DNA from: Bifidobacterium avesanii
Lineage (GTDB): Bacteria > Actinomycetota > Actinomycetes > Actinomycetales > Bifidobacteriaceae
NCBI RefSeq assembly: GCF_009299475.1
Contig: NZ_WBSN01000004.1
Coordinates: 1-64,000, forward strand
DNA: 64,000 nt
Direction of reading: 5' to 3'
Positions 25,732-33,997 of this stretch are shown here, in pieces. Below the pieces are notes generated by a model that saw only the letters and a program-made list of their open reading frames with translations, was not told the origin of the DNA and did no database searches. Made by a program: the position numbers and the translations under genes. The first letter of the stretch is position 1. Each line of letters begins with the position of its first letter.

Positions 25732-26709
25732 ATGGTCACCTCGCACAGGAGCCGCGTGGTCGTCGTCGGCACGGGCAGCGTGGGGTCGGCGGTGGCCGGC
25801 GCCATCGTGCTGCAGGGGCTGTGCGACGAACTCGTACTCATCAACCACAACCCCGACAAGGCCGAAGGCCTCGCCATGGACCTCATGGACGGCTCCGAGT
25901 TCATCGGGCGCTTCGTCTCCATCCGGCGCGGGGACTGGTCCGACTGCCGCGACGCCGACGTGGTGATCGTCACCGCCGGGCCGAAGCCGAAGCCGGGGGA
26001 GACGCGGTTTCAGGAGCTCGGCGCCGCCATTGACATCGTCGATCCGATCCTGCGCGCGATCACGCGTTCCGGATTCAACGGAATCCTCATCATGGTGTCC
26101 AATCCGGTCGACGTGATGAGCTGGTTCGCATGGCGCCGCACCGGGCTGCCCCGCGCGCAGGTGCTCGGCTCGGGGACCGCGCTGGACACCTCGCGCATGA
26201 AGGCGATCATCGGCGAAATCACGCGCCTTGACCCGCGCATGGTGTCCGGCTACGTGATCGGCGAGCACGGCGAATCCCAGTTCGTGCCGTGGTCCACGGT
26301 CTCGTTCATCGGCAAGAGCTTCACGCAGTACCTTCAGGACAACCGGGAGCGCTACGAGGGCGTCACAACGGAGGTCATCGAGGAGCGGACTCGCGAGCGC
26401 GGCATGGCGATCAAGGCGCTGCGCGGCGGCACCAGCCAGGGCATCGCCGCCACGGTGGCCGGTCTGACCCGCACGATCCTGTGGAACGAGCGCCGGGTGA
26501 TCCCCGTCTCCACGCTGATCGACGGCGAATACGAATACGACGAGCACGACGTGTTCCTGAGCCTGCCGGTCGCGCTGGACGCCGACGGCGTGGGCGACTT
26601 CGTGGACCTGCACCTGACCGGCGACGAACTGGCCAAATTCCACGAGTCCGCACGCGTCGTCCGCGAGCACTGCGTCCTGATCGCCGACCGGCTGCGGTGC
26701 CAAAGCTGA
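25732..26709 (+). CDS. ldh: L-lactate dehydrogenase family protein
   Basis: LDH reduces pyruvate to L-lactate with NADH. The 325-residue protein has the Rossmann start VVVVGTGSVGSAVAGAIV, the NAD-binding VIVTAGPKPKPGETR, MVSNPVDVMSW, and the catalytic histidine in GYVIGEHGESQFVPWS. The ends TALDTSRMK and EVIEERTRERGMAIKA are also family-like. Malate dehydrogenase-like relatives share the fold, but GEHG-ES and the loop favour LDH. A GAAGGGAAGGAACGGGCC stretch precedes ATG 25732. Allosteric control by fructose 1,6-bisphosphate is known in bifidobacterial LDH but is not visible here. Confidence 0.9.
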   Translation: MVTSHRSRVVVVGTGSVGSAVAGAIVLQGLCDELVLINHNPDKAEGLAMDLMDGSEFIGRFVSIRRGDWSDCRDADVVIVTAGPKPKPGETRFQELGAAIDIVDPILRAITRSGFNGILIMVSNPVDVMSWFAWRRTGLPRAQVLGSGTALDTSRMKAIIGEITRLDPRMVSGYVIGEHGESQFVPWSTVSFIGKSFTQYLQDNRERYEGVTTEVIEERTRERGMAIKALRGGTSQGIAATVAGLTRTILWNERRVIPVSTLIDGEYEYDEHDVFLSLPVALDADGVGDFVDLHLTGDELAKFHESARVVREHCVLIADRLRCQS

Positions 26710-26812
26710 CGGCTCCGAGCGAAATGTCGGGCGCCGGTCCGGGCGAAGCGGTATAGAATCGGGATGCCGCCGAGTGGCGGCGCTTTGCGATGCGCGGAGG
26801 GAGGAATCGGAC

Positions 26813-28090
26813 ATGGGACGGCATCAACGGGCGGAGACCTCCGGCCTCATCTCCTTCCTCGTCTGCTCGCTGGTCTGCGCCGTCGCCATGAAGGCGTTCG
26901 TGGAACTCGCGCCGCCCATCTGGCAGGTGTCCCGGCGACTGTTCACCGTGTCCGCCGGCATGATCACCGCGTGCGGCGTGCTCTCGTTCGCCATCGGCTA
27001 CGCCCGGCACTCGCGCTCGTGGAACCTCGACCACGGCTGGTTCACGCCCATCCGCCGCGCGTTCGAGGTGCTGGCCCTCTCCATCGTGTACGCGTCCACC
27101 ATCTTCCTGTGCGCGTTCGCGATCCTCGGCGTCATCAGCTCGATGATGGGCTCGTTCCTCGTCTATCTGCCGTGGATCACCGCGGGGTTCGCCGGCGTGG
27201 TCGGCTACCTCACCTTCGTGCAGGCCGACCTCATGAACGCCAAGACCATCGCCTCGCTGCTGCCGTTCTTCGTGCTCTCCGGCGTCACCACGGCGGGACT
27301 CACCACCGACGACCCGTACTGGTACAACAACAACTTCTCGCAGCTCGGCGACCGCACCACGTTCGCGGCCCGCATGTTCAACTCCACGCTCATCCTCGCT
27401 GGCGTGTGCATCATCATCGTCAGCTACTTCGCGGTCTCCGAGCTCATCACCACGCACCGGCTGCGCGTGCGCTGGCAGAGCGACCACGCCGACGCCACCG
27501 CGGGCCGGGCGGTGGGGGAGATCGCCCACTTCCGTCTGCGCGCCGGGCTGCTCATGGGCTTTCTCACGCTCGCCGGCCTGTTCTTCATCGGCATCGGCAC
27601 GTTCCGCTACACGCCCCACCCGCACACGCACGACTTCTTCGCGCGCGGACTGCCGATGATCATGAGCGTGCTGCTCATCATCCTGCCGTGGCTCGCCCCG
27701 CAGCTGTCCAAGGCGACGTTCGTGATCGGCGACCTCGCCATCGGCGTGTGCGGCGTCGCCACGCTCATCTGGCTGAAGGGCGACAACACGCTCACCAACG
27801 TGGAAGCGCTCTCCGGTCTGGTGTTCCTTGGGTGGTTCATCGTGTTCGCCCGCCAGATCGCCGCGATCGAGGCCGACCGCGTGGCCGCGCAGCTCGTCTA
27901 CGCGCAGCTGCACGCCGGCGGCTCGCCGCGTCCCGCGTCCGCGTCCGCGTCTGCGTCCGCGGCTGAGGCTGTGGCGACGGTGGCGGGCAAGGCCTCGGCG
28001 GCGGCTTCGACGATGGCCGGCAACGCCGGGTTCCCCGGCAAGCTCGACCGCGTGTCCGGGCTGGAATCCCGTCTGCCCGCCGACCGCTGA
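26813..28090 (+). CDS. Polytopic membrane protein of unknown function
   Basis: The 425-residue protein has about nine or ten hydrophobic segments and a soluble C-terminal tail that becomes Ala/Ser-rich (RPASASASASAAEAVATVA). Between segments near residue 165 there is an exposed loop DDPYWYNNNFSQLGDRTT. I do not recognise the family; it resembles uncharacterised bifidobacterial membrane proteins. ATG 26813 follows GGAGGGAGGAATCGGAC. It is 103 nt after ldh and may share its transcript, but nothing shows a functional link. Confidence 0.75.
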   Translation: MGRHQRAETSGLISFLVCSLVCAVAMKAFVELAPPIWQVSRRLFTVSAGMITACGVLSFAIGYARHSRSWNLDHGWFTPIRRAFEVLALSIVYASTIFLCAFAILGVISSMMGSFLVYLPWITAGFAGVVGYLTFVQADLMNAKTIASLLPFFVLSGVTTAGLTTDDPYWYNNNFSQLGDRTTFAARMFNSTLILAGVCIIIVSYFAVSELITTHRLRVRWQSDHADATAGRAVGEIAHFRLRAGLLMGFLTLAGLFFIGIGTFRYTPHPHTHDFFARGLPMIMSVLLIILPWLAPQLSKATFVIGDLAIGVCGVATLIWLKGDNTLTNVEALSGLVFLGWFIVFARQIAAIEADRVAAQLVYAQLHAGGSPRPASASASASAAEAVATVAGKASAAASTMAGNAGFPGKLDRVSGLESRLPADR

Positions 28091-28110
28091 CGGGAGCCGG
28101 CGGAGGGAGC

Positions 28111-28304
28111 GGGTTGCGGAGCTGGCGCGTGTCGGCGGAGGCGGGGGAGCCGGACTCGGGTGCGCGGTGGCGGGCCATGCTCCGGACGTGGGTCGAGCAT
28201 GCGATGGGACGCGGTGGATGCGGCCGCACGACGGGAACGGATTGCGGAGCTGATGCGTTTCGGCGGAAGCTGGGGAAGCGGGCGCGTTCCGGGTGCGCGC
28301 TGGG
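28111..28304. repeat. Imperfect direct repeat in a non-coding gap
   Basis: The 28091-28505 gap has no credible gene. Two related ~60-bp blocks, 28111-28170 and 28238-28304, share TTGCGGAGCTG, TCGGCGGA and GGGTGCGCG. A micro-repeat of GACGGATGTGACGGATGC type follows near 28321-28350. Decayed coding sequence is possible but not recognisable. Confidence 0.4.
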
Positions 28305-28505
28305 TGCATGCCGGGGTGCGTGACGGATGTGACGGATGCGACGGATGTGCATTGGACGCGTTGCGGTTGTGCTGCGGTCGTGCTGCGGTCGTGGTGCAAG
28401 TCCTCCCTATGTAGCATTCGTCACAGAAACCCGATGAATCTTCCATCGTCAATCGGTTGACGTCCAGCAGACGCGCATGAAGGGCATATAGTTTGCGTCG
28501 TTGCG

Positions 28506-28534
28506 ATGTTTACGTAAACATTTTGGTTGCGCAA
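28506..28534. promoter_or_regulatory. LacI-type operator candidates before the MFS gene
   Basis: ATGTTTACGTAAACAT at 28506-28521 is a perfect 16-bp palindrome with a central CG, and TTGCGCAA follows at 28527-28534. Both fit LacI-family operators that control sugar genes. No LacI gene is in the window. Confidence 0.6.
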
Positions 28535-28572
28535 TCATCGCTGGTCATCGCAGCGCAGAGGAAGGAATGGCA

Positions 28573-29958
28573 ATGACCGCCAGTGCATTGATGGACAGGG
28601 AGACCGCCGCGGATTCGGCGAGTCCCGCGGAAGCCGCAATAAACAAGCGCCCGGCTGATTTCGGGAAGGGACAGGGCGCGGCGGAGCGCGAGGCCGTCCC
28701 GGGGAACGAGCCGGACTACGGCGTGCGCGACGCCGACCAGCCCAAGCTGCCCGTGCGGCTCGGACTCGGCCTGCTCGTCGGCCCCGCCTGCTGGATGCTC
28801 GCCTACGTGGGCGTGTCCGCGACGCTGCTGCCCGCGAAGCTTGACTTCTTCGCGCCCGACCAGAAGGTCGCCCTCATCCCGCTGTTCTCCACCATCGCCA
28901 TGGTCGCCGCCACCATCTCCAACATCATCGCCGGCGCCCTGTCGGACGTGACCCGCACGCGCTTCGGCAGCCGCAGCCCGTGGATCGTGGGAGCCTCCTT
29001 CGCCTGCGCGCTCATGTTCGTGTGGCTCGCGTTCTCCTCCACATGGCCCATGCTGCTGGTCACCTGGACCCTGTACAACGTGGCGCTCAACTGCGTCACC
29101 GCCCCGATGATCGCCCAGCTGTCCGACCGCATCGCCCCGCGCTGGCGCGGCACGGTCTCCTCGTTCTGGGGCATCGGCATGGCCATCGGCAACTACGGCT
29201 CCGGCCTCATCGCCGCGCACTTCATCGCGGACAACGCGGCGGCCACCACCGGCGTGCTCATCTTCGCGGTCATCGCGGCCGTGGGCGGCGTGGTCTCCCC
29301 GCTCATCATGCACGAGCCCTCCAACCGCGGCGTGGCCCGCACCGCGTTCGACCGCGACGCGATCAAGCGCTACTTCATGTTCCCCACCCGCAACTGCCGC
29401 GACTACTACCTCGCCCTCGCCGGCAAGATGCTCATGGTCACCGGCCAGTACGTCATCGTGGGCTACCAGCTGTACATCTTCTCCGACTACATGAGGCTGG
29501 ACGACGCTGGCCAGACCGCCGCGATCTCCACCATGTCGCTCATCCTCATGATCACCGGCATCGTGTTCTGCGTGATCGCCGGGCCGCTGTCCGACCGCTT
29601 CCACCGCATCAAGGCGCCGGTCGCGGTCACCACGATCATGCTCGGCGTGGGCGCGTTCTTCCCGTTCTTCGCCGCGCAGCCGTGGACCATGTACGCCTAC
29701 GCGCTGATCGCCGGCATCGGCATGGGCGCCTACAACGCCGTCGACCAGGCGCTCAACGTGGCCGTGCTGCCTGATCCGAAGACCGCCGCCAAGGACCTCG
29801 GCATCATCAACATGGCCAACACGCTCGGCCAGGTGTTCGGCCCCGCCATCGCCGGACTCGTCATCACCACGCTCGGATACCGCGCCATGTTCCCGGTCGA
29901 GACGGTGATCTGCGTGATCGGCGGCCTGCTCATCCTCGCCGTGAAGCGCGTGCGGTAA
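28573..29958 (+). CDS. MFS transporter, probably sugar-related (GPH/SLC45-like)
   Basis: The 461-residue protein has a ~65-residue hydrophilic N-terminus and then 12 membrane segments. The motif GALSDVTRTRFGSRSPWIVGA resembles GPH or SLC45-type sugar symporters (D-x-x-R-x-R-G-RR-P). LSDRFHRIKAPVAV repeats it in the second half. A carbohydrate symporter role fits the LacI-like palindromes upstream, but the sugar is unknown. ATG 28573 is chosen because AGGA at 28563-28566 is properly spaced from it; ATG 28567 is too close. A terminator follows. Confidence 0.82.
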   Translation: MTASALMDRETAADSASPAEAAINKRPADFGKGQGAAEREAVPGNEPDYGVRDADQPKLPVRLGLGLLVGPACWMLAYVGVSATLLPAKLDFFAPDQKVALIPLFSTIAMVAATISNIIAGALSDVTRTRFGSRSPWIVGASFACALMFVWLAFSSTWPMLLVTWTLYNVALNCVTAPMIAQLSDRIAPRWRGTVSSFWGIGMAIGNYGSGLIAAHFIADNAAATTGVLIFAVIAAVGGVVSPLIMHEPSNRGVARTAFDRDAIKRYFMFPTRNCRDYYLALAGKMLMVTGQYVIVGYQLYIFSDYMRLDDAGQTAAISTMSLILMITGIVFCVIAGPLSDRFHRIKAPVAVTTIMLGVGAFFPFFAAQPWTMYAYALIAGIGMGAYNAVDQALNVAVLPDPKTAAKDLGIINMANTLGQVFGPAIAGLVITTLGYRAMFPVETVICVIGGLLILAVKRVR

Positions 29959-29983
29959 CCGTCGCAACGGTTGCCGACTGGAA

Positions 29984-30022
29984 CGGCCCCGGTTCGCGGA
30001 GACGCGTATCGGGGCCGATTTA
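29984..30022. terminator. Bidirectional terminator
   Basis: CGGCCCCG pairs with CGGGGCCG around an 18-nt loop; ATTTATTAT follows on the plus strand. It lies between the MFS and TSUP genes, which converge. Confidence 0.8.
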
Positions 30023-30814
30023 TTATGCGATCACGCCCGCCAGCTCCAGCGCCGTGCGCGCGAACAGCAGCACCAGCACGCCCACGATCACCGGCCGGAC
30101 GATCCTCGTGCCGTCCTTGAGCACCAGACCGGCGCCCAAGTAGTGGCCCACCATGCCGAACACGCCGGCGACGAGGCCGACGACCCACCACATCTGCCCG
30201 CTCAGTGCGAACGTGACGATCGAGGCGACGTTCGCGGACAGGTTCCAGATCTTCATGTCGCCCGAAGCGTCGTGCAGGCCCATGCCGGCGACCGCGGTGA
30301 ACGCCAGCAGCGTGAACGTGCCCGAACCCGGGCCGTAGAACCCGTTGTACAGCCCGCACGCGAGGGAGCATGCGGCCACGAGCAGCCAGCGGCGTCGCGC
30401 CGGCATGGGACGGTCCTTGGCGGCGAAGCTCTTCTTGCGCAGCACCACCACGGCGATGAGCGGCAGCAACGCCAGCAGCACGTAGCGCAGCACGCCCTCC
30501 GGCACCAGCAGCGTGACGCGGGCCCCGCCCACACTGCCCGCAAAGCCGAACAGGGCCGCGGGTACGGCGAGCTTGACGTTCACAAAGCCGTTGCGGCACA
30601 GGCGGACCGTGGACGTGGTGGAGCCAAGCCCCGCGGACAGCTGGTTCGTGGCGATGGCCAGATGCGGCGGCACGCCAGCGATGAGGTAGGCGGGCATGGT
30701 GATGAGCCCGCCGCCGCCCGCGACGGCGTCCACCATGCCGCCGACGAGCACCAGCGGGCAGACGATGAGCAGGGTGATCCACAGTGGGGGCAATGCAGTC
30801 AAATCCATGCGCAT
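30023..30814 (-). CDS. TSUP-family (TauE/SafE) permease
   Basis: The 263-residue protein has about eight membrane segments. MVDAVAGGGGLITMPAYLIAGVPPHLAIATNQLSA is the TSUP signature (GGGGxxxxPxL...P..A..TN). The family exports or imports sulfur-containing or small organic anions such as sulfite and sulfoacetate. The substrate cannot be told here. The start at 30814 or the ATG six bases inward (30808) are both possible; no clear ribosome binding site is present. Confidence 0.9.
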   Translation of the reverse strand: MRMDLTALPPLWITLLIVCPLVLVGGMVDAVAGGGGLITMPAYLIAGVPPHLAIATNQLSAGLGSTTSTVRLCRNGFVNVKLAVPAALFGFAGSVGGARVTLLVPEGVLRYVLLALLPLIAVVVLRKKSFAAKDRPMPARRRWLLVAACSLACGLYNGFYGPGSGTFTLLAFTAVAGMGLHDASGDMKIWNLSANVASIVTFALSGQMWWVVGLVAGVFGMVGHYLGAGLVLKDGTRIVRPVIVGVLVLLFARTALELAGVIA

Positions 30815-30868
30815 CAGGGTATGAAGCGCGTGTTACGGGCGCGGCGGGCCGTCCGCATGCCGGCGGGT

Positions 30869-31225
30869 TCAGGCCATCTCTCCGCGCGCGGCCCAATGCC
30901 GCTCCTGCGCGGCCTCCGGGTTCTCGCGCATGAGTTTCGCTGGATACTTGCGCTTGGTCTTCTCCAACTTGGCGAGGATGATCTCGTCCATGTCCACGCC
31001 GAGCCGGTCGGCCATCATGATGCAGTAGGTGAGCACGTCCGCCAGCTCCTCGCGCACGTGCTCGTCGTCCAACGTCGGCGACTGCGGCGTCCACTGGTAG
31101 CATTCCAACAGTTCGGCGCCTTCGATCATGATGGACTTGGCCAGATTCTCCGGCGTGTGGTATCGCTCCCAGTCCCGTTCCGCGGTGAAATCCCGCACGG
31201 CCTGAATCGTGGACTCGCTGATCAT
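30869..31225 (-). CDS. MazG-like nucleotide pyrophosphohydrolase
   Basis: The 118-residue protein has the all-alpha NTP-pyrophosphatase pattern IEGAELLECYQW and REELADVLTYCIMMADRLGVD, giving the E-x2-E...E-x2-D metal site. It belongs to the small RS21-C6/dCTPase-like group that hydrolyses non-canonical or excess nucleoside triphosphates. That reading is by family. It opens toward a repeat element, and AACAAACC before ATG 31225 gives no strong ribosome binding site. Confidence 0.85.
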   Translation of the reverse strand: MISESTIQAVRDFTAERDWERYHTPENLAKSIMIEGAELLECYQWTPQSPTLDDEHVREELADVLTYCIMMADRLGVDMDEIILAKLEKTKRKYPAKLMRENPEAAQERHWAARGEMA

Positions 31226-31276
31226 GGTTTGTTCCCCTCTCGACGGTCGATATCCGAGTCGATATCCGAACTATAT

Positions 31277-31494
31277 CGGCTTCCGAGGGCAGATTTCGGC
31301 ATGTGCGGGGATCTACTTGGCGCTCCGAGGGCACCATACATGGATCGCCCACGCTTTTGCGCTGCGGAAAATGGCGAAAAACGGCGGAAAACAAGGCATC
31401 ATAGCGGTTGGATCGTGCGCGAGTGCCATGCGTGGTGCCCTCGGAAGGCCAAGTAGATGTCGACGGAACATGAAATCCGCCCTCGGAAACGCAA
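31277..31494. repeat. Compound inverted-repeat element, copy 1
   Basis: Each arm has two ~25-bp units around CTTCCGAGGGC. The left units are 31277-31302 and 31311-31337; the inverted right units are 31430-31458 and 31469-31494. ATCTACTTGGCGCTCCGAGG matches the reverse complement of CCTCGGAAGGCCAAGTAGAT with few changes. The core holds no gene. A second copy is at 44825-45050. The 331-bp gap between mazG and aroA is otherwise empty. Confidence 0.7.
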
Positions 31495-31556
31495 GTACCG
31501 TCCACCATGGCGACCATCACCCGCCGACGGACGTGCGGCACGGTACCATGCAGGGT

Positions 31557-32927
31557 ATGACTACAACGAGCAACGCCACCGCCGAAGCGCTGTGGGACGC
31601 CCCGGCCGCGGCCGGCCCACTGAACGCCACGGTCACGATCCCCGGCAGCAAATCATTGTCGAACCGCTATCTCATCCTCGCCGCGCTCGGCTCGAAGCCG
31701 GTCACGCTGATCGGTCTGCTGCGCTCTCGCGACACCGAACTCATGATGGGGGCGCTGGGGGCGCTGGGCGTGCGCTGCGACGCCGACCCCGCGACGCCCA
31801 CCACCGTGACGGTCACGCCGCCCGCCGGCGGTCGCTTCCACGGCGACGCGGACGTCTACTGCGGTCTGGCTGGTACGGTGATGCGCTTCGTGCCGGGGCT
31901 TGCGCTGTTCGCCGACGGTCCCGTGCGCTTCGACGGCGACGAGCAGGCGTACGCCCGTCCGATGAAGCCGGTGCTTGACGGTCTGGAGCAGCTGGGCGCG
32001 ACCGTGGAGTACCACGGCGAGGAGGGCAAGCTGCCGTTCACCGTCACGCCGCCGAAGTCCGCCGCCGCTGAATCGGCCGCCGGATCGGCCGCTGGGCCCG
32101 CCGTGGTGTCCATCGACTCGTCCGGCTCCTCCCAGTTCATCTCCGGGCTGCTGCTCGTCGGCGCGCGGCTGCCGCACGGTCTCGAACTGCATCACACGGG
32201 GGAGAAGACCCCCAGCCTGCCCCACATCCGCATGACCGTCGCCGACCTCAACGCCGCCGGCGCGCATGCCACCGCCGACGAAGCCGCCCGCACGTGGCGC
32301 GTGGAACCGGGAAGCGTGCAGCTGCCCGACCGCGTGGTGGTGGAGCCCGACCTGTCCAACGCGGCGCCGTTCCTGGGCGCGGCGCTCATCGCCGGGGGAT
32401 CGGTGCGCGTGCCGCACTGGCCGGAAACCACCACCCAGCCCGGCGGCCTGCTGCCCGGCTATCTGGAGCGCATGGGCGCGCAGGTGAGCTTCCCCGAGGA
32501 AAACGGCGTCCGCTACTGCGAGGTGCGTTCCGACGGGCATATCCACGGCCTCGGCGACTTCGACCTGACCGCCGCGGGGGAGATCGCCCCGTCGCTCGCC
32601 GCGATACTGGTGTTCGCGGACGCGCTCACGAACCTCACGGGCATCGGGCACCTGCGCGGCCATGAGACCAACCGCCTCGCCGCGCTCGTCGCGGAGATCA
32701 CGCGCGTGGGCGGCACGGCGGGCGAGCTGCCGGACGGGCTGCGCATCGAACCGGTGCCCGCCGGGCGCCTGCACGCCGCGGACATGGAAACCTACGCCGA
32801 CCACCGCATGGCCACTTTCGCCGCAATGCTGGGCCTGAGGATCCCCGGCGTCCGCGTGCGCGACGTGGCCACCACGCGCAAGACCCTGCCCGACTTCACC
32901 GGCATGTGGGCCACGCTGCTGGGCTGA
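31557..32927 (+). CDS. aroA: 3-phosphoshikimate 1-carboxyvinyltransferase (EPSP synthase)
   Basis: AroA condenses shikimate-3-phosphate with phosphoenolpyruvate, the sixth step of the chorismate pathway. The 456-residue protein has IPGSKSLSNRYLILAAL near residue 22, LAGTVMRFVPGLA, DSSGSSQFISGLLL and the C-terminal TYADHRMATFAAML. An Ala/Ser-rich insertion (SAAAESAAGSAAGPAV) accounts for slight extra length. ATG 31557 is used; ATG 31548 is nine bases upstream in the same frame. The hisN-like gene follows 80 nt later. Confidence 0.95.
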   Translation: MTTTSNATAEALWDAPAAAGPLNATVTIPGSKSLSNRYLILAALGSKPVTLIGLLRSRDTELMMGALGALGVRCDADPATPTTVTVTPPAGGRFHGDADVYCGLAGTVMRFVPGLALFADGPVRFDGDEQAYARPMKPVLDGLEQLGATVEYHGEEGKLPFTVTPPKSAAAESAAGSAAGPAVVSIDSSGSSQFISGLLLVGARLPHGLELHHTGEKTPSLPHIRMTVADLNAAGAHATADEAARTWRVEPGSVQLPDRVVVEPDLSNAAPFLGAALIAGGSVRVPHWPETTTQPGGLLPGYLERMGAQVSFPEENGVRYCEVRSDGHIHGLGDFDLTAAGEIAPSLAAILVFADALTNLTGIGHLRGHETNRLAALVAEITRVGGTAGELPDGLRIEPVPAGRLHAADMETYADHRMATFAAMLGLRIPGVRVRDVATTRKTLPDFTGMWATLLG

Positions 32928-33007
32928 GGCGCGGCTGCGTGGCGCTGGAGCATAGCCCGCAGCACGACTGCAACAACTTGTAACAACTAAGGAGCACACG
33001 AACCATC

Positions 33008-33835
33008 ATGAGCGCACACACGCTATACGAAACCCGTTCCTACACGGACGAACTGGCCGGCAACCCCCATCTGGACGACCTCCTGCTCACCCTGCGCCTC
33101 GCGGACGCGGCGGACGAAATCACCACCGCCCGCTTCGGCGCCATGGACCTGCACGTGGAGACCAAGCCGGACAACACGCCGGTGAGTGACGCCGACCGCG
33201 CCACCGAACGCGCCATCCGCGACATCCTCGCCAAGGAGCGTCCCGACGACGCGATCTACGGCGAGGAGCTCGGACGTTCCGAATCGACCGGCCGGCGCTG
33301 GATCATCGACCCGATCGACGGCACCAAGAACTACGTGCGCGGCGTGCCCGTGTGGGCCACGCTGATCGGCCTGCAGGAGGGCGACGATCTGGTGGTGGGC
33401 GTGGTGTCCGCGCCGTGGCTGCACACCCGCTGGTTCGCGCTCAGGGACGGCGGCGCGTACATGGGCCGCGGCCCCGAGGCGGCCACGCGCATCCACGTCT
33501 CGAAGGTGGCCAAGGTGGAGGACGCCTCGATGAGCATGTCGTCGCTGACCGGCTGGCGCGACCGCGGCGACCGCGACAAGCTCATCGCCCTGACGGATTC
33601 CATGTGGCGCCTGCGCGGCTTCGGCGACTTCTGGAGCTACATGCTGGTGGCGCAGGGCGCAGTGGACGCCGCCGCCGAGCCGGAGCTCGACCTGTACGAC
33701 ATGGCGGCCCTCGTGCCGATCGTCACCGAGGCGGGCGGCCGGTTCACCGATCTCGACGGCAACCCCGGACCGTGGGGCGGCTGCGCGCTGGCCAGCAACG
33801 GACTGCTGCACGAGGCGATCCTCAAGGCGCTGTAG
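33008..33835 (+). CDS. hisN: Inositol monophosphatase-family protein, probably histidinol-phosphatase
   Basis: The 275-residue protein has the lithium-sensitive phosphatase motifs: EELG followed by WIIDPIDGTKNYVRGVPVWA, and LDLYDMAALVPIVTEAGG as the C-terminal metal-binding motif. In actinobacteria the HisN branch dephosphorylates histidinol-phosphate and has this motif set. Inositol- or 3'-nucleotide phosphatase activity is an alternative. AAGGAG lies about 13 nt before ATG 33008, farther than usual. It follows aroA on the same strand, so amino-acid synthesis genes are grouped. Confidence 0.78.
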   Translation: MSAHTLYETRSYTDELAGNPHLDDLLLTLRLADAADEITTARFGAMDLHVETKPDNTPVSDADRATERAIRDILAKERPDDAIYGEELGRSESTGRRWIIDPIDGTKNYVRGVPVWATLIGLQEGDDLVVGVVSAPWLHTRWFALRDGGAYMGRGPEAATRIHVSKVAKVEDASMSMSSLTGWRDRGDRDKLIALTDSMWRLRGFGDFWSYMLVAQGAVDAAAEPELDLYDMAALVPIVTEAGGRFTDLDGNPGPWGGCALASNGLLHEAILKAL

Positions 33836-33918
33836 GCCGCTATCCGCGGGGGGGGTACCTCCCGCAGGCCATTTCCCGACGGCCATCCGCCGCATGAACA
33901 TATGAGGATGAGCATAAG

Positions 33919-33954
33919 AAAATCCCCGGAACGCTTGGGCATCCCGGGGATTTT
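33919..33954. terminator. Bidirectional terminator, hisN / ackA
   Basis: AAAATCCCCGG and CCGGGGATTTT are perfect arms around a 14-nt loop, between two convergent genes. Confidence 0.85.
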
Positions 33955-33997
33955 CATTGCTCGGCCGCGTCAGTCAAACACGGCCATATGCGTGGAA

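Noticed and set aside
28204..28413. Open frame of about 70 codons in the gap before the MFS gene
   Set aside because: Cys/Gly-rich with micro-repeats (DGCDGCDGC), no ribosome binding site, no recognisable domain.
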